This document shows, piece after piece, positions 1-6,074 of a stretch of DNA of 6,506 bases. The notes below the pieces were generated by a model. That model was not told the origin of the DNA. It did not search any database and worked only from the letters and a program-made list of their open reading frames with translations. The stretch spans positions 1 through 6,506 of the forward strand of contig JAABTE010000149.1 in the NCBI GenBank assembly GCA_011390035.1, read 5' to 3'. Every line of letters starts with the position of its first letter. Positions within the stretch are counted from its first letter, which is position 1. Origin of the DNA: Desulfobacteraceae bacterium (GTDB lineage: Bacteria > Desulfobacterota > Desulfobacteria > Desulfobacterales > JAABSP01). A program made the position numbers and the translations under genes.

Positions 1-34
1 GAAAGGAATCCTCCGGCCTCCGGACTTGGGGGCC
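1..34. other. Short 3' flank of the MaoC-SDR gene
   Basis: This is the non-coding stretch after the MaoC-SDR stop codon. On the minus strand it contains two tandem copies of CCGGAGG (23-17 and 16-10), the last just before the window edge. A GGAGG here could be the ribosome binding site of another minus-strand gene starting outside the window, which would extend the operon, but this cannot be shown. No terminator-like stem followed by a T-run is visible. Confidence 0.3.
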
Positions 35-1912
35 TTATTCCGCGCCGGACGCCGGTGTTTTATCGGACGCGGCGGCTCCGGCGGGGGGCCGGGCGGTCAA
101 AAACGCGCCGATGGCCGCCCCGGCGTCCGTGATTTCCGTGGCGGCCGAAAGGTCCTGGATGGCCTCCCAGTGATCCCGAATGGCCTCCGGCGTCGGTGGC
201 GAGGCCGCGTCTCCCAGCCGGACCGCCGGCCCGGTGAGCAGCGCCGCCCGGCTGAAGCAGCCCATGCCGGCGTTGTAAATTCCGCCGGTGACGGGGCACG
301 CCTCGCCGGACAGGAACAGCGCCAGGGGCGAGACCAGCTCCGGCGGCATTTGCCCGGCCAGGTCAGGGGGCAGGATACCCTCGGTCATCCGGGAGATGGC
401 CACCGGGGCCACCGCGTTCACCCGGATGTTATAGTTGGCGCCCTCCAGTTTCAGGGTGTTCATCAGGCCCACCAGGGCCATCTTGGCCGCGCCGTAATTG
501 GCCTGGCCGAAGTTGCCGTAAAGGCCGGCCGCGGAGGTGATCATCAGGATGCGGCCGTATCCGGCGGCCTTCATGGCGGCAAAGGCCGGCCGGGTGACGT
601 TGTAGGCGCCGCTCACATGCACATCCAGCACCGCGCCCCACTGTTCCGGGGCCATCTTGGCAAAGCTCTTGTCCCGCAGGATGCCCGCGTTGTTGATCAA
701 AATGTCCAGGCTGCCGAGGGCGTCAAGGGTTTCCCGCACGATCCGCTCTCCCGTGTCCGGAGTGGACACGGAGCCGTGAACGGCGATGGCCTCGCCCCCG
801 GCGGACCGGATCTCTTCCACCACCCTTTCCGCGGCGCTGGGGCCCTGGCCCTCCGGGGCCGGAAGGTCATTCACCGCCACCTTGGCCCCCCGCTCGGCCA
901 GGGCCAGGGCATAGGCGCGGCCCAGGCCGCCGCCGGCGCCGGTGATCAGCGCCACCCGCCCGTCGAAGCGGATGGGGTCGGCCTCCGCCTTCCGGGGGGC
1001 GCCGAATTCGGCCATCCCCCGGTCGATGATCGTTTCGCCCGTCTCGGCGTTCACCACCCGCCACGCCACAGTCGCGGCGCCGGTGTGGGCGCCGGCCTTT
1101 TCCCGCGTCTCCGGGTCGGGGAGATTTTCACCGGACCTGTCGGCGTCATGGGCCGGTTCCAATTTCCATATCCGGGTTTCGATGGGGGTGTCCGGATAAA
1201 GGGGGGCCGAGAATCGGCACCGGATTTTTCGCAGCCGGTCCGCCCGTCCATCCGCCATGGTCCGGAGCAGGGCGCGGCAGGCGTAGCCGAGGGTGCAAAG
1301 GCCGTGCATGATGGGCTCTTTAAATCCGGACCGGCGGGCGAAATCCGGGTCCGCGTGCAGGGCGAACAGGTCTCCCGTGAGCCGGTAGAGCAGGGGCTGG
1401 ATCTCGGACGGCCGGTCGGAAACGACCACATCCGCCGGCCGGTCCGGAAACGCGAAGGGCGAAGACGGCGCGTCCGGCCCGCCGAATCCGCCGTCCTTTC
1501 GGCCGAAGATCCGGGTAACGCCGGTGAAAAGCGGCGTGCCATCGGCCCCATGGGTCTTGCTGCGGGCCACGACCAGGGCGCCCTTGTCCGGCCCCTTGTC
1601 GAAGATGTCGGTGATCCGTCCCTCGGTGATCAGCTCGCCAGCCACCGGAATGGGCGCGTGAAAGTCCATCTCCTGCTCGCCGTGGAGAATGCCGGCCGGG
1701 TTCAGCCCCGCCTTGCGGGCCACCGCCCAGAAGAAATCGAAAACGGCGGCCATGGCGAAGGTGGGCAGCGTTTCCAGGTGGTCCTCGTGGCAGTAGCGGC
1801 GGTCCTTGAATCCCGCCCCCACCGACAGCCCGTAAAGGGCCACATCCTTCCAGTCATATGTTTTGCGAATGGGGCCGATGGGCTTGCCCACGGCGTCCTT
1901 TGATACGGGCAT
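35..1912 (-). CDS. MaoC-like enoyl-CoA hydratase 2 / SDR 3-hydroxyacyl-CoA dehydrogenase fusion (MFE-2-like, reversed domain order)
   Basis: A cytoplasmic bifunctional enzyme expected to hydrate 2-enoyl-CoA to (R)-3-hydroxyacyl-CoA and oxidise it to 3-ketoacyl-CoA with NAD(P)+ (or the reverse). Residues about 17-145 form an N-terminal hotdog with hydratase-2 landmarks (LHGEQ 76-80, GGFGG 141-145). Residues about 160-305 form the catalytic hotdog, with D181 and H186 and the following PIMHGLC (200-206). Residues about 317-555 are an SDR: TGAGGGLG (324-331), NNAG (407-410), S460, Y473 and K477. The stretch YGNFGQANYGAAK and the tail with TPEAIRDHW (574-582) resemble the dehydrogenase part of eukaryotic MFE-2 (HSD17B4), but there the SDR precedes the hydratase. 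One oddity is F183, where hydratase 2 normally has Asn. AGGAGG (1922-1917) lies four bases before the ATG. The gene follows the cytochrome b gene after 83 bp. The substrate is unknown; family assignment is firm. Confidence 0.9.
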   Translation of the reverse strand: MPVSKDAVGKPIGPIRKTYDWKDVALYGLSVGAGFKDRRYCHEDHLETLPTFAMAAVFDFFWAVARKAGLNPAGILHGEQEMDFHAPIPVAGELITEGRITDIFDKGPDKGALVVARSKTHGADGTPLFTGVTRIFGRKDGGFGGPDAPSSPFAFPDRPADVVVSDRPSEIQPLLYRLTGDLFALHADPDFARRSGFKEPIMHGLCTLGYACRALLRTMADGRADRLRKIRCRFSAPLYPDTPIETRIWKLEPAHDADRSGENLPDPETREKAGAHTGAATVAWRVVNAETGETIIDRGMAEFGAPRKAEADPIRFDGRVALITGAGGGLGRAYALALAERGAKVAVNDLPAPEGQGPSAAERVVEEIRSAGGEAIAVHGSVSTPDTGERIVRETLDALGSLDILINNAGILRDKSFAKMAPEQWGAVLDVHVSGAYNVTRPAFAAMKAAGYGRILMITSAAGLYGNFGQANYGAAKMALVGLMNTLKLEGANYNIRVNAVAPVAISRMTEGILPPDLAGQMPPELVSPLALFLSGEACPVTGGIYNAGMGCFSRAALLTGPAVRLGDAASPPTPEAIRDHWEAIQDLSAATEITDAGAAIGAFLTARPPAGAAASDKTPASGAE

Positions 1913-1946
1913 GGCGCCTCCTGGTGATCCGGTGATGGATTGAATA

Positions 1947-1974
1947 GGGCGGCCGGCCGGCGGGAGGGCCGCCC
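1947..1974. other. GC-rich hairpin between cytochrome b and MaoC-SDR genes
   Basis: Arms GGGCGGCC (1947-1954) and GGCCGCCC (1967-1974) are perfect reverse complements around a 12-base loop. On the minus-strand transcript the stem lies after the cytochrome b stop and before the MaoC-SDR ribosome binding site. No T-run follows on either strand, so it is not a canonical intrinsic terminator. It could be an mRNA-stabilising or processing stem, or a partial terminator that lowers expression of the distal gene. The stem is seen directly; its role is inferred. Confidence 0.45.
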
Positions 1975-1995
1975 GATGGATAAAGTGATTTTAAA

Positions 1996-2652
1996 TCAGA
2001 TCTTCTGGCTCGCCTTCTCCCATTCCTCGACCTCCGTGCCCTCCTCCACCTCTTCCCAGCCGCTGAACATGGCGGCCACATGGGCGGTGAGGGAGTGGCC
2101 GGTGGTGGTCATATAGATATGGATCACCAGGAAGGACAGGATCAGAAAGGCCAGGGCCGTGTGCAGCGCGGCCACCGCGGCCAGGCTCAGGCCCGAAAGG
2201 CCCCATTCGGGCCAATTGTTGTAGGTGTAGTAGAGCAGCCCCGTTGCCATCTGCGCCGGCAGCAGGATGGCCGACAGGCCCATGTAGGTGAGCCGCTGGA
2301 GCGGGTTGTGCTTTGCGTCCCTGGCCTTTTTCACCGGGTGGGGCTTTCCCTGGAAGATGCCGATGGCGTAGTAGCGGGCCACATCAATGAGCTTCCGGGT
2401 GGTGGGGGTGTACTGCCGCCATTCCCCGGTGGTCAGCAGCCAGAAGACGATAAAGACGTAAAGCACCAGCCACGCGATGCCCAGCCAGTTATGCCAGGCC
2501 ACGGCAGTTCCGTACCCCATCAGGCTGTAGGTGCCATGCGCCTCGAAGCCCGTTATCAGCAGGAATACGATCAGGATGGCCTGGGCCCAGTGCCAGAACC
2601 GCTCGAACTTGGAATAAAGATAGATTTTTATTTTGTTGGCGCCGTTATTCAT
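1996..2652 (-). CDS. Dihaem cytochrome b membrane subunit (cytochrome b561 / Ni-Fe hydrogenase / formate dehydrogenase gamma type)
   Basis: A 218-residue integral membrane protein with four predicted helices (about 21-40, 50-75, 122-143 and 158-181). Histidines H21 (FWHW), H54 (WHNW), H164 and H178 (VIHIY) sit in helices 1, 2, 4 and 4, the arrangement of bis-His ligands to two b haems in FdnI-like subunits. These subunits usually exchange electrons between the quinone pool and a periplasmic partner. Here the partner should be the octahaem cytochrome: its stop codon overlaps this start (TGA/ATG in ATGA, 2652-2649), so the two are translationally coupled. AGGAGG (2668-2663) lies ten bases before the ATG, inside the upstream gene. 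The C-terminus is a very acidic, Glu/Trp-rich tail (198-218), probably cytoplasmic. Family and coupling are well supported; the direction of electron flow (quinol to octahaem) is inferred. Confidence 0.88.
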   Translation of the reverse strand: MNNGANKIKIYLYSKFERFWHWAQAILIVFLLITGFEAHGTYSLMGYGTAVAWHNWLGIAWLVLYVFIVFWLLTTGEWRQYTPTTRKLIDVARYYAIGIFQGKPHPVKKARDAKHNPLQRLTYMGLSAILLPAQMATGLLYYTYNNWPEWGLSGLSLAAVAALHTALAFLILSFLVIHIYMTTTGHSLTAHVAAMFSGWEEVEEGTEVEEWEKASQKI

Positions 2653-4280
2653 GGTCGATTACCCTCCTTCCGATTGTTGCCCTTCATGATGATCCGGCCC
2701 AGTCCGTGGAGCAGGGCGCCCGCCAGGGATAGCAGCACGATGCCCCATCCGGCCATGTCCAGTATATCCATCCGGTCCCGGCCGGGCATGTAAATGCCGG
2801 TGAGGCCGGCCAGGCGGCTTTGCCGGGAGTGGCAGGCGGCGCAGTCGAGGGCCTTTTCCTTTGGCGCCACCATGTGCGTCGTGGGAAAGACGTAGGTGGT
2901 TTCAACGAAGTCGTATTCTCCGGAAAAGGGCAGCCCGGCATAATCCATGCCCTTTTCCAGGGCCAGCTTCCAGTCGAAGTTGCCCCAGAAGGCGCCCGTC
3001 TCCTTCTTGCCGAACAGGTGGGGGATGAGCAGGGTCTTGTTGACCTTGTCGTAGGGCTGCTTGCCCCCATGCACCTTGAACGGGTGGATGCGGGAATCCG
3101 GATCTGCCGGCTCGCCCAGGGGCCAGCTCACGGGCACCACGCCGGTGGGATCGATTACGTCTTTGGCCGTCAGTGTGGAGATGGCGCCGTTGAACCAGAA
3201 ATATTCGGGCGTCACGTCCTTCTCCCAGCGGAAATCGCCCTTTTTCATGTCGAATGAGGGCTTGCCCAGCGGGCCCATCACCTTTTGCTCGCCATCCCGC
3301 TTCTTGCCGGCCGTGGACCAGTCCCACCACATCTTGGTGGGGTTTACGCGGGCGAACTCGGGGATGTGGCAGCTCTGGCAGGCCACCTTGTCGGTGTGGT
3401 CGTTGGCCTTCTGGCCCCGCTTGTGGGGGGTGGCGCCGTGGCAGGACTCGCACCGGATCTTGGGGATCATGTCGTCCTCGATCAGGCTCTTGCGGTGCGG
3501 CACGGCCGGCGTGGCGTAGATGCGGCCGGCGATCCGATGCTCCTCTGTGGTGTGGCACCGCACGCAGTCGAAGTTCTGGCCGTCCACGCCCATATGCACG
3601 TCCAGGGCCTTGCTGGGCTTGAACATGGAAGAATCCATGTCTCCGTGCTTGACGCCGTCGCCCCCGCCGCCGTAGAAATGGCAGCCCCCGCAGTTATTGC
3701 GGGTGGGGCGGCTGACGCTCTGGGCCACCTTGTTCCAGTTGGGGGGCATGAAGGTCTCGCCGCTTTCCGGAAAGACCGTGGGCTCGTCCACCACATGGCC
3801 GGCCTTGGTTGGAAATTTCTTGTAAGTGCCTGTCTGCTCATGGCATACAAGGCAATCCACCTTGTCTTGCTGGGCCAGGTCGAAGGTCTTGTCCTTCCAC
3901 CCGTACCCGGCGTGGCAGGAGGTGCAGCGGGGCTCGTTGCTCTGGATGTTGATGCAGAAGTTGTTGATGGACAGGCCGCCCTTGCCCACATCGCTGTCCT
4001 TGGGGTCCCGCCAGGTCCAGTGGATGGTCTGGTGAAACTGCAGTGCCGATTCATTGTGGCAGGACAGGCAGGCCCGGGTCACCTCGGGGCCGGACTTGAA
4101 CTCCTGGTTGAGGGTGTCGAACCGGGAGTGATCCGCTGTGGTCCACCTTTCGCGCTCCATTACGGCCTGGCGGGCCAGGGCGCGGCCGGGGGCGTCGCCC
4201 AACTCGGCATCTTCCGCCGGCGCGGCGCCCGGAACCATCAGGAACAAAACGGCCAGCGGCCAGATCAGAATTCGTGGCAT
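2649..4280 (-). CDS. Octahaem c-type cytochrome, tetrathionate reductase (OTR) family, membrane-anchored
   Basis: A 543-residue exported cytochrome with exactly eight CxxCH haem c sites, at residues 71, 119, 143, 197, 239, 277, 301 and 480 (first Cys). An N-terminal signal peptide (1-22, ending in APA) and a hydrophobic C-terminal helix (about 508-531) followed by basic residues indicate a periplasmic domain anchored at its C-terminus. The haem-2 context CTSCHAGYGWKD and overall pattern fit the octahaem tetrathionate reductase family. Its characterised Shewanella member has a Lys-ligated active-site haem and reduces tetrathionate, nitrite and hydroxylamine in vitro. K129 or K131 is a candidate ligand, not verified. 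Haems 7 and 8 are separated by about 175 residues without a haem site. The ATG is supported by GGAGGG (4289-4284) three bases upstream and by the signal peptide directly after it. It is the first gene of the minus-strand unit, behind a sigma-54 promoter. The physiological substrate is unknown. Confidence 0.9.
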   Translation of the reverse strand: MPRILIWPLAVLFLMVPGAAPAEDAELGDAPGRALARQAVMERERWTTADHSRFDTLNQEFKSGPEVTRACLSCHNESALQFHQTIHWTWRDPKDSDVGKGGLSINNFCINIQSNEPRCTSCHAGYGWKDKTFDLAQQDKVDCLVCHEQTGTYKKFPTKAGHVVDEPTVFPESGETFMPPNWNKVAQSVSRPTRNNCGGCHFYGGGGDGVKHGDMDSSMFKPSKALDVHMGVDGQNFDCVRCHTTEEHRIAGRIYATPAVPHRKSLIEDDMIPKIRCESCHGATPHKRGQKANDHTDKVACQSCHIPEFARVNPTKMWWDWSTAGKKRDGEQKVMGPLGKPSFDMKKGDFRWEKDVTPEYFWFNGAISTLTAKDVIDPTGVVPVSWPLGEPADPDSRIHPFKVHGGKQPYDKVNKTLLIPHLFGKKETGAFWGNFDWKLALEKGMDYAGLPFSGEYDFVETTYVFPTTHMVAPKEKALDCAACHSRQSRLAGLTGIYMPGRDRMDILDMAGWGIVLLSLAGALLHGLGRIIMKGNNRKEGNRP

Positions 4281-4347
4281 TGTCCCTCCATTTGTTGGGG
4301 TTAAAAAAGGATGGCGTTCCGATGACGCGCATCGCCAGGAACACTAT

Positions 4348-4363
4348 AGCAGATTTCATGCCA
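4348..4363 (-). promoter_or_regulatory. Sigma-54 (-24/-12) promoter of the octahaem cytochrome operon
   Basis: Read on the minus strand the sequence is TGGCATGAAATCTGCT. Compared with the consensus TGGCACGrNNNTTGCW it keeps the essential GG (-25/-24) and GC (-13/-12) with exactly ten bases between them, and differs at only two of the specified positions (C to T in the -24 box, T to C in the -12 box). The predicted transcription start is near 4337, giving a leader of about 57 bases to the ATG at 4280. A divergent sigma-54 activator gene next door strongly supports the call. Confidence 0.8.
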
Positions 4364-4413
4364 TTCTGGAGCGGAATCGAAAAGGGATAATTTACAAGAA
4401 TAATATTATACCA

Positions 4414-4423
4414 ACCGAACGGT
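4414..4423. promoter_or_regulatory. Candidate activator-binding inverted repeat ACCGAACGGT
   Basis: ACCG and CGGT are perfect reverse complements around AA, and flanking CCA (4411-4413) and TGG (4426-4428) add an imperfect outer pairing. It lies about 77-86 bases upstream of the predicted sigma-54 start site, a usual position for an enhancer site of a Fis-type activator. The repeat is seen; binding is inferred, and short palindromes arise by chance. Confidence 0.35.
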
Positions 4424-4440
4424 CGTGGCAACCCCAAAAT

Positions 4441-4502
4441 CCCTCCGCCGGCCAACGGGCGGGCGTTTGGCGGGGCGCCCGGCGATCCGGATCGGCGGAG
4501 GG
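4441..4502. repeat. Long inverted repeat, candidate enhancer (UAS) region
   Basis: CCCTCCGCCG (4441-4450) and CGGCGGAGGG (4493-4502) are perfect 10-base inverted arms. Between them are GCCAA/TTGGC (4451-4455 and 4467-4471) and the 12-base palindrome CGATCCGGATCG (4483-4494). The block lies about 104-165 bases upstream of the predicted sigma-54 start, consistent with activator-binding sites. It could instead form structure in a transcript crossing the region. High GC content raises the chance of coincidental pairing, although ten perfect bases is notable. Confidence 0.4.
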
Positions 4503-4525
4503 GGCGGGCAATGGCAGGGCGGGCC

Positions 4526-4554
4526 TTGCATGGCAAACCGTTAATCTTTATATT
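4526..4554 (+). promoter_or_regulatory. Sigma-70-like promoter of the PAS/sigma-54 activator gene
   Basis: A weak -35 (TTGCAT, 4526-4531) and a good -10 (TATATT, 4549-4554, five of six consensus bases) are separated by 17 bases. The predicted start is near 4561, about 50 bases before the ATG at 4611. The -35 is embedded in TTGC-ATG-GCAA (4526-4536), a small inverted repeat that could be an operator. A weak housekeeping promoter suits constitutive, low-level expression of an activator. Confidence 0.45.
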
Positions 4555-4577
4555 AACACCGTAAATTAACGATTAAC
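4540..4577. repeat. ATTAAC repeat cluster over the regulator promoter
   Basis: ATTAAC occurs at 4552-4557, 4565-4570 and 4572-4577, and its reverse complement GTTAAT at 4540-4545. The first two elements form a perfect inverted repeat, GTTAAT-6 bases-ATTAAC (4540-4557), that covers the predicted -10 box. The other copies lie around and just after the predicted start site. This is a typical place for a repressor or autoregulatory site. The repeats are visible; the protein that binds them is unknown. Confidence 0.45.
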
Positions 4578-4610
4578 ATTCCGCGCCATCAACAGGACCC
4601 CGGAGAGATC

Positions 4611-6074
4611 ATGAATATATCCGAACACTGGAAGACGATTTTCGACACCCTTCAGGACGCCCTGCTGGTGGTCGATGCCGGCGGCAACATCGTGGCGGCC
4701 AACCCGGCCGCCGAGCGCACCACCGGCTACGCCCCGGACGAGCTGATCGGCCAGTCCTGCCGGATTCTCAACTGCAACGGCTGCAAGATCATCGGAAAGG
4801 GCAGTTGCGAGCAGTGGTGCGGCCTGTTTTCCCAGGGGGAGAGCAGGGCCAAGCGATGCACCATCACCAACAAGAACCGGCGAATGGTCAGCATCATCAA
4901 GAACGCCAGCGTGCTGCGGGACAGGAACGGGGATATGATCGGCGCCGTGGAGTCCCTCACCGACATCTCCGAGATGGTTCGGCAGCAGCGGGAGATCATG
5001 GCCCTGCGCAAGGCCTGCCGGGTGGACGAGCCGGATCACGGCATCCTGGGCCGGTCTAAGGCGGTGCGGCGGATGATCGCGCTGATCGAGAGCGTGGCCC
5101 TGACGGACGCGCCGGTGATGATTCAGGGGGCCAGCGGAACTGGCAAGGAGCTGGTGGCCCTGGCCATCCACGAAAGCGGCGACCGAAGGGACAAGGGGTT
5201 TATCCGGGTCAACTGCGCCGCCCTCAACGAAAGCCTGCTGGAAAGCGAGCTGTTCGGCCATGTGAAGGGCGCCTTCACCGGCGCCGAGCGCGCCCGCATC
5301 GGCCGTTTCGAGGACGCCGATGGGGGCACCATCCTGCTCGACGAGATCGGCGATATTCCGCCGTCCATCCAGGTAAAGCTGCTTCGGGTGCTGGAGCAAA
5401 AGGAGGTGGAGCGGGTGGGCGACCACCGGCCCATACCTGTGGACGCGCGCCTGATCACCGCCACCAACCGCAACCTGGAGCAGATGGTGGCCCATGGGCA
5501 GTTCCGGGAGGATCTGTTCTTCCGCGTCAACGTCTTTCCCATCCATTGCCCCGAGCTAAAGGAGCGGCTGGACGACATCCCCCTGCTGGTGCGCCATTTC
5601 ATAGACGCCAAGGCGGAAAAGACGGGCAAGCGGCCCCACCTGTCGCCGGAGGCCATGGGCACGCTGCAAAGCTATCACTGGCCGGGCAACATCCGGGAGC
5701 TGCGAAACGCCGTGGAATACGCCCTGGTGCTGTGCCCCGGAGACCGCATCGACCCGGCGCACCTGCCGCCCAGGGTGCGCCGGGCCTCTGAGCGCGGCCC
5801 CGGCCCATCCGGATTCGCCATGGAATCAGGGCAAAAGGCGGAGGGAAAGACCACTGGGGCCGGGGGCGTTCCCGCTGGCGGGACAACAGAGCGCGAGGAG
5901 CTGCTGGCGGCCCTGCGGGCGGCGGGGGGCAATCAGACAGAGGCGGGGCGCCGGCTGGGGGTGAGCCGGGTGACGGTCTGGAAGCGGATCAAAAAGCACG
6001 GCGTCAATCTGGACCGGGACCTGCGGGCGGCGGCAGAGGCGCCAGCCCCGAGGCAGAGATCAGTTCCGCGATAA
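4611..6074 (+). CDS. Sigma-54-dependent Fis-family transcriptional activator with cysteine-rich PAS sensor domain
   Basis: A 487-residue enhancer-binding protein. Residues about 5-125 are a PAS domain with a six-cysteine cluster (C50, C55, C58, C66, C70, C83), suggesting an iron-sulfur, haem or thiol-based sensor. A short linker (about 120-138) leads to the AAA+ domain (about 144-385): Walker A GASGTGKE (173-180), the sigma-54 contact loop GAFTGA (220-225), Walker B ILLDE (241-245), arginines R299 and R305 in FREDLFFR, and the WPGNIREL sensor region (357-364). A low-complexity Gly/Pro linker (about 392-425) precedes a C-terminal Fis-type helix-turn-helix (about 428-465). No phosphoacceptor receiver domain is present, so ligand or redox sensing by the PAS domain is the likely control. 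GGAG (4602-4605) precedes the ATG. The target is inferred to be the divergent octahaem operon with its sigma-54 promoter. The 3' end overlaps the convergent DUF3108 gene by 71 bases. Confidence 0.93.
   Translation: MNISEHWKTIFDTLQDALLVVDAGGNIVAANPAAERTTGYAPDELIGQSCRILNCNGCKIIGKGSCEQWCGLFSQGESRAKRCTITNKNRRMVSIIKNASVLRDRNGDMIGAVESLTDISEMVRQQREIMALRKACRVDEPDHGILGRSKAVRRMIALIESVALTDAPVMIQGASGTGKELVALAIHESGDRRDKGFIRVNCAALNESLLESELFGHVKGAFTGAERARIGRFEDADGGTILLDEIGDIPPSIQVKLLRVLEQKEVERVGDHRPIPVDARLITATNRNLEQMVAHGQFREDLFFRVNVFPIHCPELKERLDDIPLLVRHFIDAKAEKTGKRPHLSPEAMGTLQSYHWPGNIRELRNAVEYALVLCPGDRIDPAHLPPRVRRASERGPGPSGFAMESGQKAEGKTTGAGGVPAGGTTEREELLAALRAAGGNQTEAGRRLGVSRVTVWKRIKKHGVNLDRDLRAAAEAPAPRQRSVPR

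Larger units (their letters stand above)
4281..4610. other. Divergent regulatory region between octahaem operon and sigma-54 activator
   Basis: A 330-bp stretch without a supported gene. From left to right it holds the octahaem 5' leader, a sigma-54 promoter on the minus strand (4363-4348), an AT-rich block (about 4385-4412, with the palindrome ATAATATTAT at 4400-4409), an ACCG-AA-CGGT inverted repeat, a very GC-rich segment with a long inverted repeat (4441-4502), and an AT-rich block (4538-4578) holding the regulator's likely promoter and ATTAAC repeats. Sharp switches between AT-rich and GC-rich blocks set it apart from the evenly GC-rich genes around it. Confidence 0.7.

Noticed and set aside
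26..1903. A 625-codon open frame on the plus strand, antisense to the MaoC-SDR gene
   Set aside because: The translation is low-complexity (Gly/Arg/His-rich) without recognisable domains, whereas the minus strand encodes a clear hydratase-SDR. Long antisense frames are common in GC-rich genes, and the equal length is coincidence.
1947..1974. Intrinsic terminator after the cytochrome b gene
   Set aside because: The stem is strong, but no T-run follows it on the minus-strand transcript.
3285..4304. A 339-codon open frame on the plus strand, antisense to the octahaem gene
   Set aside because: It has no domain or ribosome binding site and is a mirror of a gene with eight haem motifs; it is a shadow frame.
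4512..4531. TGGCAG...TTGCAT as a plus-strand sigma-54 promoter for the activator
   Set aside because: There are 13 bases between GG and GC rather than the strict 10, so sigma-54 holoenzyme would not be expected to use it. The TTGCAT fits better as a weak -35 box.
4051..4536. A 161-codon minus-strand frame that would fill the divergent region
   Set aside because: It crosses the promoter region and the first part of the octahaem gene in another frame, with no recognisable domain. The signal-peptide start at 4280 is better supported.
4566..5546. A 326-codon open frame on the minus strand, antisense to the activator
   Set aside because: The plus strand carries all the AAA+ motifs in order, and the antisense product resembles no known family.
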